Shown here in pieces: positions 1-6,859 of a stretch of DNA of 17,020 bases. Position 1 is the first letter of the stretch, and each line of letters starts with the position of its first letter. A program made the position numbers and the translations under genes. Below the pieces are notes generated by a model, which had not been told where the DNA came from, ran no database searches, and saw nothing but the letters and a program-made list of their open reading frames with translations. The stretch spans positions 1 to 17,020 of the forward strand of contig JAAEZV010000011.1 in assembly GCA_018222695.1 (NCBI GenBank), read 5' to 3'. The stretch comes from Gammaproteobacteria bacterium (GTDB lineage Bacteria > Pseudomonadota > Gammaproteobacteria > Pseudomonadales > Halieaceae).

Positions 1-1
1 C

Positions 2-151
2 ACCAGGGGGCAGCGGCTCGAGGCTGACACGCTGCAATCCTTTATACTCGCTCTTGAAATTCCAGACGATGCCAAGGAGCGGCTCATGTCATTAACCCCT
101 GATACTTATCTCGGATACGCCGCCGCTCTGGCAAAAAAAACCACCCTTTGA
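2..151 (+). CDS. purB: Adenylosuccinate lyase PurB, C-terminal end (partial)
   Basis: Only the last 49 codons are in the window, open at the left edge and ending at TGA 149-151. The readable tail begins TRGQRLEADTLQSF and contains a LTPDTYLGYAAALA stretch. This matches the end of gammaproteobacterial PurB, where a T-R-G-Q motif is followed by a helix and then an L-T-P-x-x-Y-I/L-G segment. PurB splits SAICAR and adenylosuccinate to release fumarate in purine synthesis. The catalytic residues lie outside the window, so the call rests on this tail and on the neighbour roxA. A run of eight A's lies at 133-140 near the stop. The next gene starts 24 bases downstream on the same strand, so read-through into roxA is plausible. 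Confidence 0.8.
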   Translation, partial: TRGQRLEADTLQSFILALEIPDDAKERLMSLTPDTYLGYAAALAKKTTL

Positions 152-175
152 CGCCCGACTGATCTGAGAGCTGGT

Positions 176-1273
176 ATGCACTTACCCGTTACAACAGAGC
201 AGTTTTTGGCCGAGTACTGGCAACAGCGACCTCTGCTGTGCCAGCAGGCTTTACCCAACTTTCAGTCTCCCATCACGGCCGAAGAGCTCGCCGGTCTGGC
301 CATGGAACCCGACATCGATAGCCGCATGGTCTGGCAGGACGCGGGGGTCTGGCATCAGCAGGACGGCCCGTTCTCAGAGCACGCCTTCCAGGGAGCGGTG
401 CCCTGGACCCTACTAGTACAAGGCGTTGATCGCTGCGACTCACGGGTGTCGACACTGCGCAACACCCTACCCCCGCTGCCCCGTTGGCGCTTCGACGATG
501 TGATGGTCAGTTTTGCCACAGATCAAGCAGGTGTTGGACCCCATTTCGATCGATACGATGTCTTCCTGCTGCAAGGCTCTGGGCGGCGGGAATGGCGTAT
601 CGGCCCTCACTGTGGTGACGAGACGCCGCAGCTTCAGGAGAACGGACTGAATTTGATCCCACCTTTCGAACCTGTTGAGACTTATGTAGTTGAACCCGGT
701 GATGTTTTGTACGTTCCACCGGGCGTCGCGCACTGGGGAGTGGCTTTAGGCGAGGCCATCACCTACTCGCTGGGTTTCCGCGCGCCCCCCGTCGGTGACC
801 TCATGGCGCGACGGACCGACGCAGCACTCGAACTGATGTCAGCCACTAGTCTTCTCGAGGATGGGGCCGCCGCCCATAAGACTGCACGACCCGGCGAATT
901 CACCGCAGAGCACATCGCCAATGCCCGTGACGCGATCAATAACGCACTCGATGCACTGGATTCGGGTCGGTGGTTTGGCGAGGTCATGACAGAAGGCGGC
1001 GGAGATCCTGATCATACTTACCCACTGGACGCCCCTCAGGGCGATCAGCTCCGCCTCCATCCAGCCACAAGGATCGCGTGGCGGGAGCGAGAAAGCACTA
1101 TTGATATGTTTATCGATGGCGGCCACTTTGAGGTGCCGCTTAACTCGCTCAAGCCACTTATGGCTCTATGCAGTGGAGAGTGGGTCCAGCGCCGCGAACT
1201 GGCTGAGGCGACTGAGACACTTTTTGAGGCACTTCGCGACACAGGGGCGCTCACGGACGAGGACTTCATATGA
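176..1273 (+). CDS. roxA: Ribosomal protein uL16 3-hydroxylase (JmjC/cupin 2-oxoglutarate oxygenase) RoxA/YcfD
   Basis: 365 residues, close to the 373 of E. coli YcfD. This family uses Fe(II), O2 and 2-oxoglutarate to hydroxylate an arginine of ribosomal protein uL16 (L16) in the cytoplasm. The iron-binding facial triad is visible as H123-x-D125 in GPHFDRYDVF and H186 in GVAHWGVAL, almost the same spacing as H125/D127/H187 of E. coli. Arginines near 138-141 sit where the 2-oxoglutarate-binding arginine is expected. The remainder from about 205 on fits the family's helical dimerisation region and winged-helix-like C-terminus. The start is ATG 176 with a GAGAG ribosome site about six bases upstream. 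The gene lies 24 bases after purB, and its stop overlaps the next start in an ATGA, indicating translational coupling. No key residue appears to be missing. Confidence 0.93.
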   Translation: MHLPVTTEQFLAEYWQQRPLLCQQALPNFQSPITAEELAGLAMEPDIDSRMVWQDAGVWHQQDGPFSEHAFQGAVPWTLLVQGVDRCDSRVSTLRNTLPPLPRWRFDDVMVSFATDQAGVGPHFDRYDVFLLQGSGRREWRIGPHCGDETPQLQENGLNLIPPFEPVETYVVEPGDVLYVPPGVAHWGVALGEAITYSLGFRAPPVGDLMARRTDAALELMSATSLLEDGAAAHKTARPGEFTAEHIANARDAINNALDALDSGRWFGEVMTEGGGDPDHTYPLDAPQGDQLRLHPATRIAWRERESTIDMFIDGGHFEVPLNSLKPLMALCSGEWVQRRELAEATETLFEALRDTGALTDEDFI

Positions 1274-1725
1274 CCGAAGACCGGCATCCCTTGCTACCAC
1301 ATCTGATGACCCTGCTCGAATCGGCACGCCGGGATATTGTCATTAGCTGCCCCGAGGCGATCATGCCGCTCTTTGATAACGATGACGCGATCTCGGAGAT
1401 GCTAAGAGTGGCCCGTCGGGCGCGACAAACGGGACTCAAAGTCCTGTTGCGACAGTTCGAGCCCGTCAAGATGCAAGGCAGTCGATTTATCCATTCAATG
1501 CAGCGCATTCCAACGAAGGCTGAGTGCCGATTATTGGAGGAACACCCGGAGTGGCGGTCAGAAACCCTCGTTATCATTGATCAAGCCGCAGGACTGCTGA
1601 TCCCGACCAAAACCCGGCGCCCCATCGACCTCTCGGAGCGGCGTGAGGTGAAGGCGCGCTTGAATCGGTTTAACGCCCTGTGGGATGCGGCGCACCCCGC
1701 GCACGAGATGCGCCGTCTACGCTGA
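1270..1725 (+). CDS. Small conserved protein of unknown function (DUF7931-like) coupled to roxA
   Basis: 151 residues with no signal peptide or membrane segment; about one third of residues are charged, with a basic C-terminus (ending HEMRRLR). The pattern resembles a family found beside roxA or acetyltransferase genes in gammaproteobacteria and labelled DUF7931; I assign it from memory with moderate certainty. Alternating hydrophobic strands (DIVISC near residue 23, VLLRQF near 59, TLVIID near 99) and a QGSRFIHSMQRIPT segment around 69-82 suggest an alpha/beta fold, perhaps like one half of a phospholipase D-type domain. No HKD catalytic motif is present, so enzymatic activity is not supported. 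The start ATG 1270 overlaps the roxA stop by four bases and has a GAGG site about seven bases upstream inside roxA. Its 3' end overlaps the convergent nnr gene by nine bases. Confidence 0.75.
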   Translation: MTEDRHPLLPHLMTLLESARRDIVISCPEAIMPLFDNDDAISEMLRVARRARQTGLKVLLRQFEPVKMQGSRFIHSMQRIPTKAECRLLEEHPEWRSETLVIIDQAAGLLIPTKTRRPIDLSERREVKARLNRFNALWDAAHPAHEMRRLR

Positions 1726-3252
1726 CGACCCAGTGCATGACAACACGACGCCCAGCCCATCCGCTACATCACTTGCTGTAAGGCCCACACCGTATCGCTC
1801 CCAGGCCAGATCCCCTGCACGCGCATGCGCCGCCACCCCGAGGGCGCTGGCCTCCATCATACTCAGGCCCTGACCTACCAACGCGCCGATCAAGCCCGCC
1901 AGCACATCTCCCATGCCACCCGTTGCCATACCGGGATTTCCCCCGGCACAAATACAGGGCGGATCGTCATTGCAAGATGAAGCGATCACCGTGCCCGCGC
2001 CCTTCAGTACCACCACCCCGGCAATGCGCTCAGCTAATTCCCTTGCCCACCTCACTCGGTCGGCTTCGATCTCACTGGTTGTCACACCAGCCAGACGAGA
2101 CGCCTCACCCGGATGCGGCGTCACGATCAAGGGTATCTCTGGAGGTATGGTGACATTATTCGCAGCGATCAGATTCAACGCATCTGCGTCACAGACGAGG
2201 GGTACCCCAGCCGCAACAGCATGTCGCAGGCTCTGCTGCGCCCAGTCGTCTTGGCCCAGCCCGGGGCCAATCACAATAACGCTCTTGTCCTCACAGAGCT
2301 CGGGCAACACCGCCGCATCATCGAGACCCGTGACCATCAGTTCTGGATGCCGGGTAAGTGCCGCCGTAACGTGCTCGGAGCGGGTGGCCAATGACACCAA
2401 GCCCGCACCAGATCGTAGCGCAGCGCCAGCCGCCAAAAGCGCCGCACCACCCATGCCCCGGTTACCGCCAATCACCAGCACATGGCCGAAGTGCCCCTTG
2501 TGAGCGGTCGGTGACCGCAGGGGCAACCCCACCGCAATACTGACCGAAATCCGGACGCCGTCCGCAAGCACCGACGCGAAAACAGTCGGCGGTGCATCAA
2601 GGCCAGCCAACACCAGTCGCCCAACGTGATTCAAGGCGGCGCCGGTGAGCAGGCCGGGCTTGTGAGCAATGAATGTGACGGTTGTCGTGGCATGGATGCC
2701 CGCACCGATGATCGATCCGGTATCGGCATCGACTCCGCTGGGTACATCCAGTGATAGCACTGGCACTGTGCTGTCGTTGATGACCGTTATCAGCCTAACG
2801 GCAGCATCGCGCGCAGAGCCAGCCAGGCCAATACCCGTCAGCGCATCGACCACGACGTCATATTCGTCAGCGTCAAGGCCGCTCGTGATCAAGGTGTCCG
2901 CGTTGGAATATGCAGCCGATGTGCTGTTGCACCAGGCGTCGTGAGCCATGCGTGCAGCACCCGATATACGGGAAGCGTCTCCGAATAGCGCAACCCGGCA
3001 GTCAAAGCCCGCTCCTTGAGCCAGTCTCGCCAAAACCCAACCGTCTCCACCGTTGTTACCAGTACCGCATAAGACCAGGATGCGCCGGGCTTCGGGCCAC
3101 TGGCTGACAAGCACCTGAAACGCCGCCGCCCCCGCCTGACACATGAGCGCATACTCAGAGATGCCAAGCGCCGTATAAGTCTTCCGATCGACCTCGCGCA
3201 TGGCAGGCGCTCGATAGAACGGCTGCACCTCGCTGAAATACTTGGCGTTCAC
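1717..3252 (-). CDS. nnr: Bifunctional NAD(P)H-hydrate epimerase / ADP-dependent dehydratase (Nnr, YjeF)
   Basis: 511 residues, the usual length for the fused enzyme that repairs damaged hydrated NADH and NADPH. The N-terminal epimerase half (about 1-220) shows CGTGNNGGDGWVLAR near residue 62, VVVDALTGIGL and LDVPSGVDADTG. The C-terminal kinase-like dehydratase half (about 230-505) shows HVLVIGGNRGMGGAALLAAG, VIGPGLGQ, CDADALNL, VTPHPGEASRL, VLKGAGTVI and the nucleotide-binding GNPGMATGGMGDVLAG. Both active sites look intact. The start used is GTG 3252 with no clear ribosome site. An ATG at 3201 would remove residues aligning to the first family segment, so I prefer the GTG. The usual neighbour tsaE is absent. 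The gene lies 63 bases after meaB on the same strand, with a weak hairpin between, so cotranscription is uncertain. Its 3' end overlaps the convergent small gene by nine bases. Confidence 0.93.
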   Translation of the reverse strand: MNAKYFSEVQPFYRAPAMREVDRKTYTALGISEYALMCQAGAAAFQVLVSQWPEARRILVLCGTGNNGGDGWVLARLAQGAGFDCRVALFGDASRISGAARMAHDAWCNSTSAAYSNADTLITSGLDADEYDVVVDALTGIGLAGSARDAAVRLITVINDSTVPVLSLDVPSGVDADTGSIIGAGIHATTTVTFIAHKPGLLTGAALNHVGRLVLAGLDAPPTVFASVLADGVRISVSIAVGLPLRSPTAHKGHFGHVLVIGGNRGMGGAALLAAGAALRSGAGLVSLATRSEHVTAALTRHPELMVTGLDDAAVLPELCEDKSVIVIGPGLGQDDWAQQSLRHAVAAGVPLVCDADALNLIAANNVTIPPEIPLIVTPHPGEASRLAGVTTSEIEADRVRWARELAERIAGVVVLKGAGTVIASSCNDDPPCICAGGNPGMATGGMGDVLAGLIGALVGQGLSMMEASALGVAAHARAGDLAWERYGVGLTASDVADGLGVVLSCTGSSA

Positions 3253-3282
3253 AGACGTGAAAACGCGGTGGGAAAGCGGCGT

Positions 3283-3304
3283 GAGACCCGGAGATGGGAG
3301 TCTC
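3283..3304 (-). terminator. Hairpin between meaB and nnr, possible weak terminator
   Basis: GAGAC at 3283-3287 pairs with GTCTC at 3300-3304, followed inward by two more G-C pairs after a one-base bulge at 3299, leaving a loop of seven bases. It begins about 12 bases after the meaB stop in the direction of that operon. No run of U follows the stem, so it is not a standard intrinsic terminator; it could attenuate transcription or protect the 3' end. Confidence 0.3.
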
Positions 3305-3315
3305 GCCCTGTCATC

Positions 3316-4290
3316 TCAAACAGGCTCTCTGGCCAATGCCAATATTGCCTGAGCGGCGGCCAGAGGAGTTTGCTGGGCAGCTCGCACTGCCTCTTCCAGC
3401 GCCGGCATGGCTTCTCTGACTTTCGGATGCCGGGCCAGATTGTCTCGCAATAATGCGTCGGTCAACTGGCGCATCCAGGCGAGGTTCTGGGTTGCCCGAG
3501 CCGACTCGAATGCGCCCTGAGAACGAGCGGCGTCGGCGTACTCTCTAATGGTCTCCCATACCGCTTCAATCCCCTGCTGGTGTAGCGCCGAGCAGGTCAT
3601 TACCTGGGGCTCCCAGAAACCTTCGTGGCGCAGTAGCGACATAGCGCCGCGATAATGCTGCTGGGTGGTCCTCGCCAGCGCTTCGCTGGCGCCATCCGCC
3701 TTATTCACGACGATGGCATCGGCCAACTCGAGAATGCCTTTCTTGATGCCCTGGAGCTCATCGCCACCACCGGGCAGCATGAGCAGCAAGAAGAAATCGA
3801 CCATCCCCGCGACCTGATGCTCCGACTGACCGACACCGACGGTCTCAACCAAAATGACGTCGTAACCCGCCGCCTCGCAAAGCAACAATGACTCACGAGT
3901 TTTTAATGCAACCCCGCCCAGCGCTCCGCCGGCAGGGGACGGTCTGATATACGCAGCCTCTTCCCGCGAGAGCATCTCCATACGGGTTTTATCACCGAGA
4001 ATCGAGCCTCCGGCGACGGGTGAACTGGGGTCGACCGCCAGCACTGCCAAGCGGTGACCTTGATTAATCACGTGCTGACCAAACGTCTCGATAAAGGTGG
4101 ATTTGCCGACACCGGGCACACCGGTGACGCCAACACGGATGCTGTTCCCGGAATGGGGCAAGAGGTCCTGCAGCAGCGCCTGCGCGGCGTCTCTGTCAGC
4201 ATCACGCTGACTTTCTACCAAGGTAATGGCTTTCGCCAGCGCGCGGCGGTCACCCGCGAGAATTGCCTCAGCTGTTGGCGTTGATGGCAT
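3316..4290 (-). CDS. meaB: Methylmalonyl-CoA mutase-associated GTPase MeaB (ArgK-type G3E P-loop GTPase)
   Basis: 324 residues from the chosen start. MeaB binds methylmalonyl-CoA mutase, gates loading of adenosylcobalamin and helps remove inactivated cofactor. Visible motifs: Walker [10 protein letters not shown] at residues 57-65, a VDPSSP segment just after residue 84, the switch region [10 protein letters not shown] around 148-157, and the guanine-specificity motif NKAD at 196-199. The reading frame is open further upstream to a TTG at 4335, but ATG 4290 has an AAGG ribosome site six bases upstream and begins [10 protein letters not shown] as expected before the family's first helix. With this start the gene overlaps the end of the mutase gene by 23 bases, which implies coupled translation of the enzyme and its chaperone. 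Confidence 0.94.
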   Translation of the reverse strand: MPSTPTAEAILAGDRRALAKAITLVESQRDADRDAAQALLQDLLPHSGNSIRVGVTGVPGVGKSTFIETFGQHVINQGHRLAVLAVDPSSPVAGGSILGDKTRMEMLSREEAAYIRPSPAGGALGGVALKTRESLLLCEAAGYDVILVETVGVGQSEHQVAGMVDFFLLLMLPGGGDELQGIKKGILELADAIVVNKADGASEALARTTQQHYRGAMSLLRHEGFWEPQVMTCSALHQQGIEAVWETIREYADAARSQGAFESARATQNLAWMRQLTDALLRDNLARHPKVREAMPALEEAVRAAQQTPLAAAQAILALAREPV

Positions 4291-6415
4291 CGAGGACCTT
4301 GCGTGCGGCCTCTGGGATAGGGGTACCCGGCCCAAAAATTAGCGCCACGCCGCTCTCCTCAAGGAACGCATAATCCTGTTGCGGAATGACGCCGCCCGCG
4401 ATCACGATCACGTCGTCGGCGCCTTGCTCACGCAACGCCTTAATGAGCTGAGGTACCAGCGTTTTATGACCCGCAGCAAGACTCGAGGCGCCGACAACAT
4501 GCACATCATTCTCGATGGCCTGCTTGGCCACTTCTTCGGGCGTGGAGAACATCGGTGATAAATCAACGTCGAAACCCACATCTGCGAACGCTGTAGCAAC
4601 CACTTTGGCGCCGCGATCGTGGCCGTCCTGCCCCATCTTCGCGACCAGCATGCGAGGTCTGCGACCGTGCTGCTCCACAAAGGACTCAATATCCATGGAG
4701 ATGCCCTCCCAGTTGGCATCTTCTGCATAAGCCGCACCATACACCCCCGATACGGTCTGTGCATTGGCCACAAAGCGTCCGTAGATCTTCTCAAGGGCAT
4801 CGGAAATTTCACCGACCGTTGCCCGGCACCGAGTGGCCTCGACGGCCAGCCCGAGCAAATTGCCCTCGCCCGACTCCGCAGCCTGCGTTAGCGCGTTCAA
4901 TGCAGATTCGACAGCAGCGCTGTCCCGGACCTCACGGATACTGGCCAACCGGGCCAGCTGTGAATCTCGCACCTGCTCATTGTCGATCTCAAGAATATCC
5001 ACCGAATCCTGCTGGTCGCTCTGAAACTTGTTCACGCCAACGATCACGTCCTCGCCGCGGTCGATGCGAGCCTGCTTTTTCGCAGCCGCTTCTTCGATCC
5101 GCATTTTGGGGATACCGCTCTCGATCGCCTTGGCCATACCGCCCAGTTCGTCGATCTCGGCAATCAACGCGCGAGCCTTGGCGGCCATGTCATTGGTGAG
5201 GGTTTCCATCATGTAGGAACCGCCCCAGGGATCCACCACCTGTCCGATGCCGGTTTCCTCTTGCAGGATCAACTGTGTGTTCCTTGCGATCCTCGCGGCA
5301 AAATCAGACGGCAGTGCAATTGCCTCGTCGAGAGCATTGGTATGCAGTGACTGTGTGCCACCAAACACGGCCGCCATGGCCTCGATGGTCGTGCGCACAA
5401 TATTGTTGTAGGGGTCCTGCTCGGTCAGCGACCAGCCCGAGGTCTGGCAGTGGGTGCGCAACATGCCACTTTTCGGGTTAGTCGGCCCAAAGGCGTCGAC
5501 GATCTCTGCCCACAACAATCTCGCCGCGCGCATCTTGGCGATTTCCATATAAAAATTCATGCCGATGCCCCAGAAAAAGCTCAGGCGCGGCGCAAAATCA
5601 TCGATCTCGAGTCCTGCAGCAATCGCGGTCTGAATGTATTCCTTACCATCAGCGAGCGTATAGGCGAGCTCCAGAGCCGCGTTAGCACCTGCCTCCTGCA
5701 TGTGGTAGCCCGAGATCGAGATGGTATTGAACTTGGGTAAATTTGCGGAGCAGTAGGCAATGATGTCGCCGATGATGCGCATACTGGGCGTCGGCGGGTA
5801 AATGTAGGTGTTGCGGACCATGAACTCTTTGAGGATGTCATTCTGGATCGTGCCAGATAGCGCTGACTGATCGACCCCCTGCTCTTCAGCGGCAACGATA
5901 TAACCCGCCAACACGGGCAAAACGGCACCGTTCATCGTCATCGACACCGAGACCTGATCGAGCGGTATGCCGTCAAAGAGGATCTTCATGTCCTCGACAG
6001 AATCCACAGCCACGCCCGCCTTTCCCACGTCTCCAGAAACCCGCGGATGATCCGAGTCATAACCGCGGTGCGTGGCGAGATCAAATGCCACCGAGATGCC
6101 TTGCCCTCCGGCAGCCAGTGATTTCCTGTAAAAGGCGTTCGATGCTTCCGCAGTTGAGAACCCGGCATACTGGCGAATCGTCCAGCGTCGCCCCGCATAC
6201 ATGGTCGCCTGCGGCCCTCTGATATAGGGCGACATACCCGGCATCGTATTGGTGTAAGGCAGCGACTCGAGGTCTTCAGCGGTATAGAGGGTCTTGAGTG
6301 GGATACCCTCCGGGGTATGCCAGGTGAACTCGTCTGGTTTTAGACCTTTGCTTTGCTTTTCTACCAGCGCGCCCCAAGCGGATAGATTAGCGGCATCCGG
6401 ATCATAAATGCTCAT
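4268..6415 (-). CDS. scpA: Methylmalonyl-CoA mutase, adenosylcobalamin-dependent (single-chain)
   Basis: 715 residues, matching the single-chain homodimeric type (E. coli Sbm/ScpA has 714). It interconverts (R)-methylmalonyl-CoA and succinyl-CoA. The N-terminal TIM barrel carries the substrate-binding residues Y83 (RQYAG), R201 (VRNTY) and H238 (GYHMQEAGA), each offset by six from Y89, R207 and H244 of the Propionibacterium enzyme. Tyr and Arg at the first two positions argue for methylmalonyl-CoA and against isobutyryl-CoA mutase. The C-terminal B12 domain (about 585-712) has the base-off motif D597-x-H599-x-x-G602, with H599 as lower cobalt ligand, followed by SSLAAGH and a GG loop. ATG 6415 has a GGAG site eight bases upstream and shares an ATGA with the epimerase stop. 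It is third from last in translation order before meaB and appears fully functional. Confidence 0.97.
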   Translation of the reverse strand: MSIYDPDAANLSAWGALVEKQSKGLKPDEFTWHTPEGIPLKTLYTAEDLESLPYTNTMPGMSPYIRGPQATMYAGRRWTIRQYAGFSTAEASNAFYRKSLAAGGQGISVAFDLATHRGYDSDHPRVSGDVGKAGVAVDSVEDMKILFDGIPLDQVSVSMTMNGAVLPVLAGYIVAAEEQGVDQSALSGTIQNDILKEFMVRNTYIYPPTPSMRIIGDIIAYCSANLPKFNTISISGYHMQEAGANAALELAYTLADGKEYIQTAIAAGLEIDDFAPRLSFFWGIGMNFYMEIAKMRAARLLWAEIVDAFGPTNPKSGMLRTHCQTSGWSLTEQDPYNNIVRTTIEAMAAVFGGTQSLHTNALDEAIALPSDFAARIARNTQLILQEETGIGQVVDPWGGSYMMETLTNDMAAKARALIAEIDELGGMAKAIESGIPKMRIEEAAAKKQARIDRGEDVIVGVNKFQSDQQDSVDILEIDNEQVRDSQLARLASIREVRDSAAVESALNALTQAAESGEGNLLGLAVEATRCRATVGEISDALEKIYGRFVANAQTVSGVYGAAYAEDANWEGISMDIESFVEQHGRRPRMLVAKMGQDGHDRGAKVVATAFADVGFDVDLSPMFSTPEEVAKQAIENDVHVVGASSLAAGHKTLVPQLIKALREQGADDVIVIAGGVIPQQDYAFLEESGVALIFGPGTPIPEAARKVLDAINANS

Positions 6416-6825
6416 GAGTGTGACTCCGCCGGCTGCGACAGCTCAATCAACACCCCATCACAACTCTTAGGATGAATAAAAATGACGCGGGAACCATGCG
6501 CTCCGGGAGTCGGCGCATCGCTGGTGAACTGATATCCCTTGGCGCGCAGCCTCTCGACATCGGCATCAATATCATCGCTCCGGAAACAGAGGTGATGCAG
6601 CCCGCCACCACGCTTCTCAAGGTAGGTTGCAATAGGTCCGGCACCGTCTAGCGGATGCACCAACTCTATGTGCGTCTCGGGTACGCTAAAAAACGCCGTC
6701 GTGGTCTGGGCCGCCTCCACCACTTCGTTGCCATCATGTTGGAGTCCGAAATCCTCGAGGAAACGCGCGATCGCACCCTCGAGATCCGGTACGGCAATCG
6801 CAATATGGTCCAATGCAGTAATCAT
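6412..6825 (-). CDS. mce: Methylmalonyl-CoA epimerase (vicinal oxygen chelate family)
   Basis: 137 residues with two beta-alpha-beta-beta-beta modules. It converts the (S)-methylmalonyl-CoA made by the carboxylase to the (R)-epimer used by the mutase. Expected metal ligands are visible: H7 in LDHIAIAV, E54 in HIELVHP (many family members have Gln here), H77/H78 in [14 protein letters not shown], and the base/ligand E128 in [11 protein letters not shown] 6825 has an AGG-type site in the 34-base gap after the biotin carboxylase gene. The stop overlaps the mutase start by four bases. A start further upstream is not available without entering the gap. Confidence 0.94.
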   Translation of the reverse strand: MITALDHIAIAVPDLEGAIARFLEDFGLQHDGNEVVEAAQTTTAFFSVPETHIELVHPLDGAGPIATYLEKRGGGLHHLCFRSDDIDADVERLRAKGYQFTSDAPTPGAHGSRVIFIHPKSCDGVLIELSQPAESHS

Positions 6826-6859
6826 TAAACAACCTGCCTCTCACAAATCATGTGATGTA

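Noticed and set aside
133..140. Run of eight A's near the end of purB as a frameshift site
   Set aside because: The normal frame reaches a stop three codons later with a family-like tail; there is no alternative product worth reading into.
1913..2503. Open frame of 196 codons on the plus strand, antisense to nnr
   Set aside because: Its translation is rich in Pro/Ala/Ser with no recognisable motif, and nnr is intact on the opposite strand.
4291..4335. Longer MeaB start at TTG 4335
   Set aside because: It adds residues not seen in the family ([15 protein letters not shown]) and lacks a ribosome site, whereas ATG 4290 has one.
6841..6855. TCACA-N5-TGTGA repeat between the biotin subunit and epimerase genes
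   Set aside because: It resembles half of a CRP-like site, but the spacing is wrong (CRP half-sites are separated by six bases) and it lies between tightly spaced operon genes; a chance match is likely.
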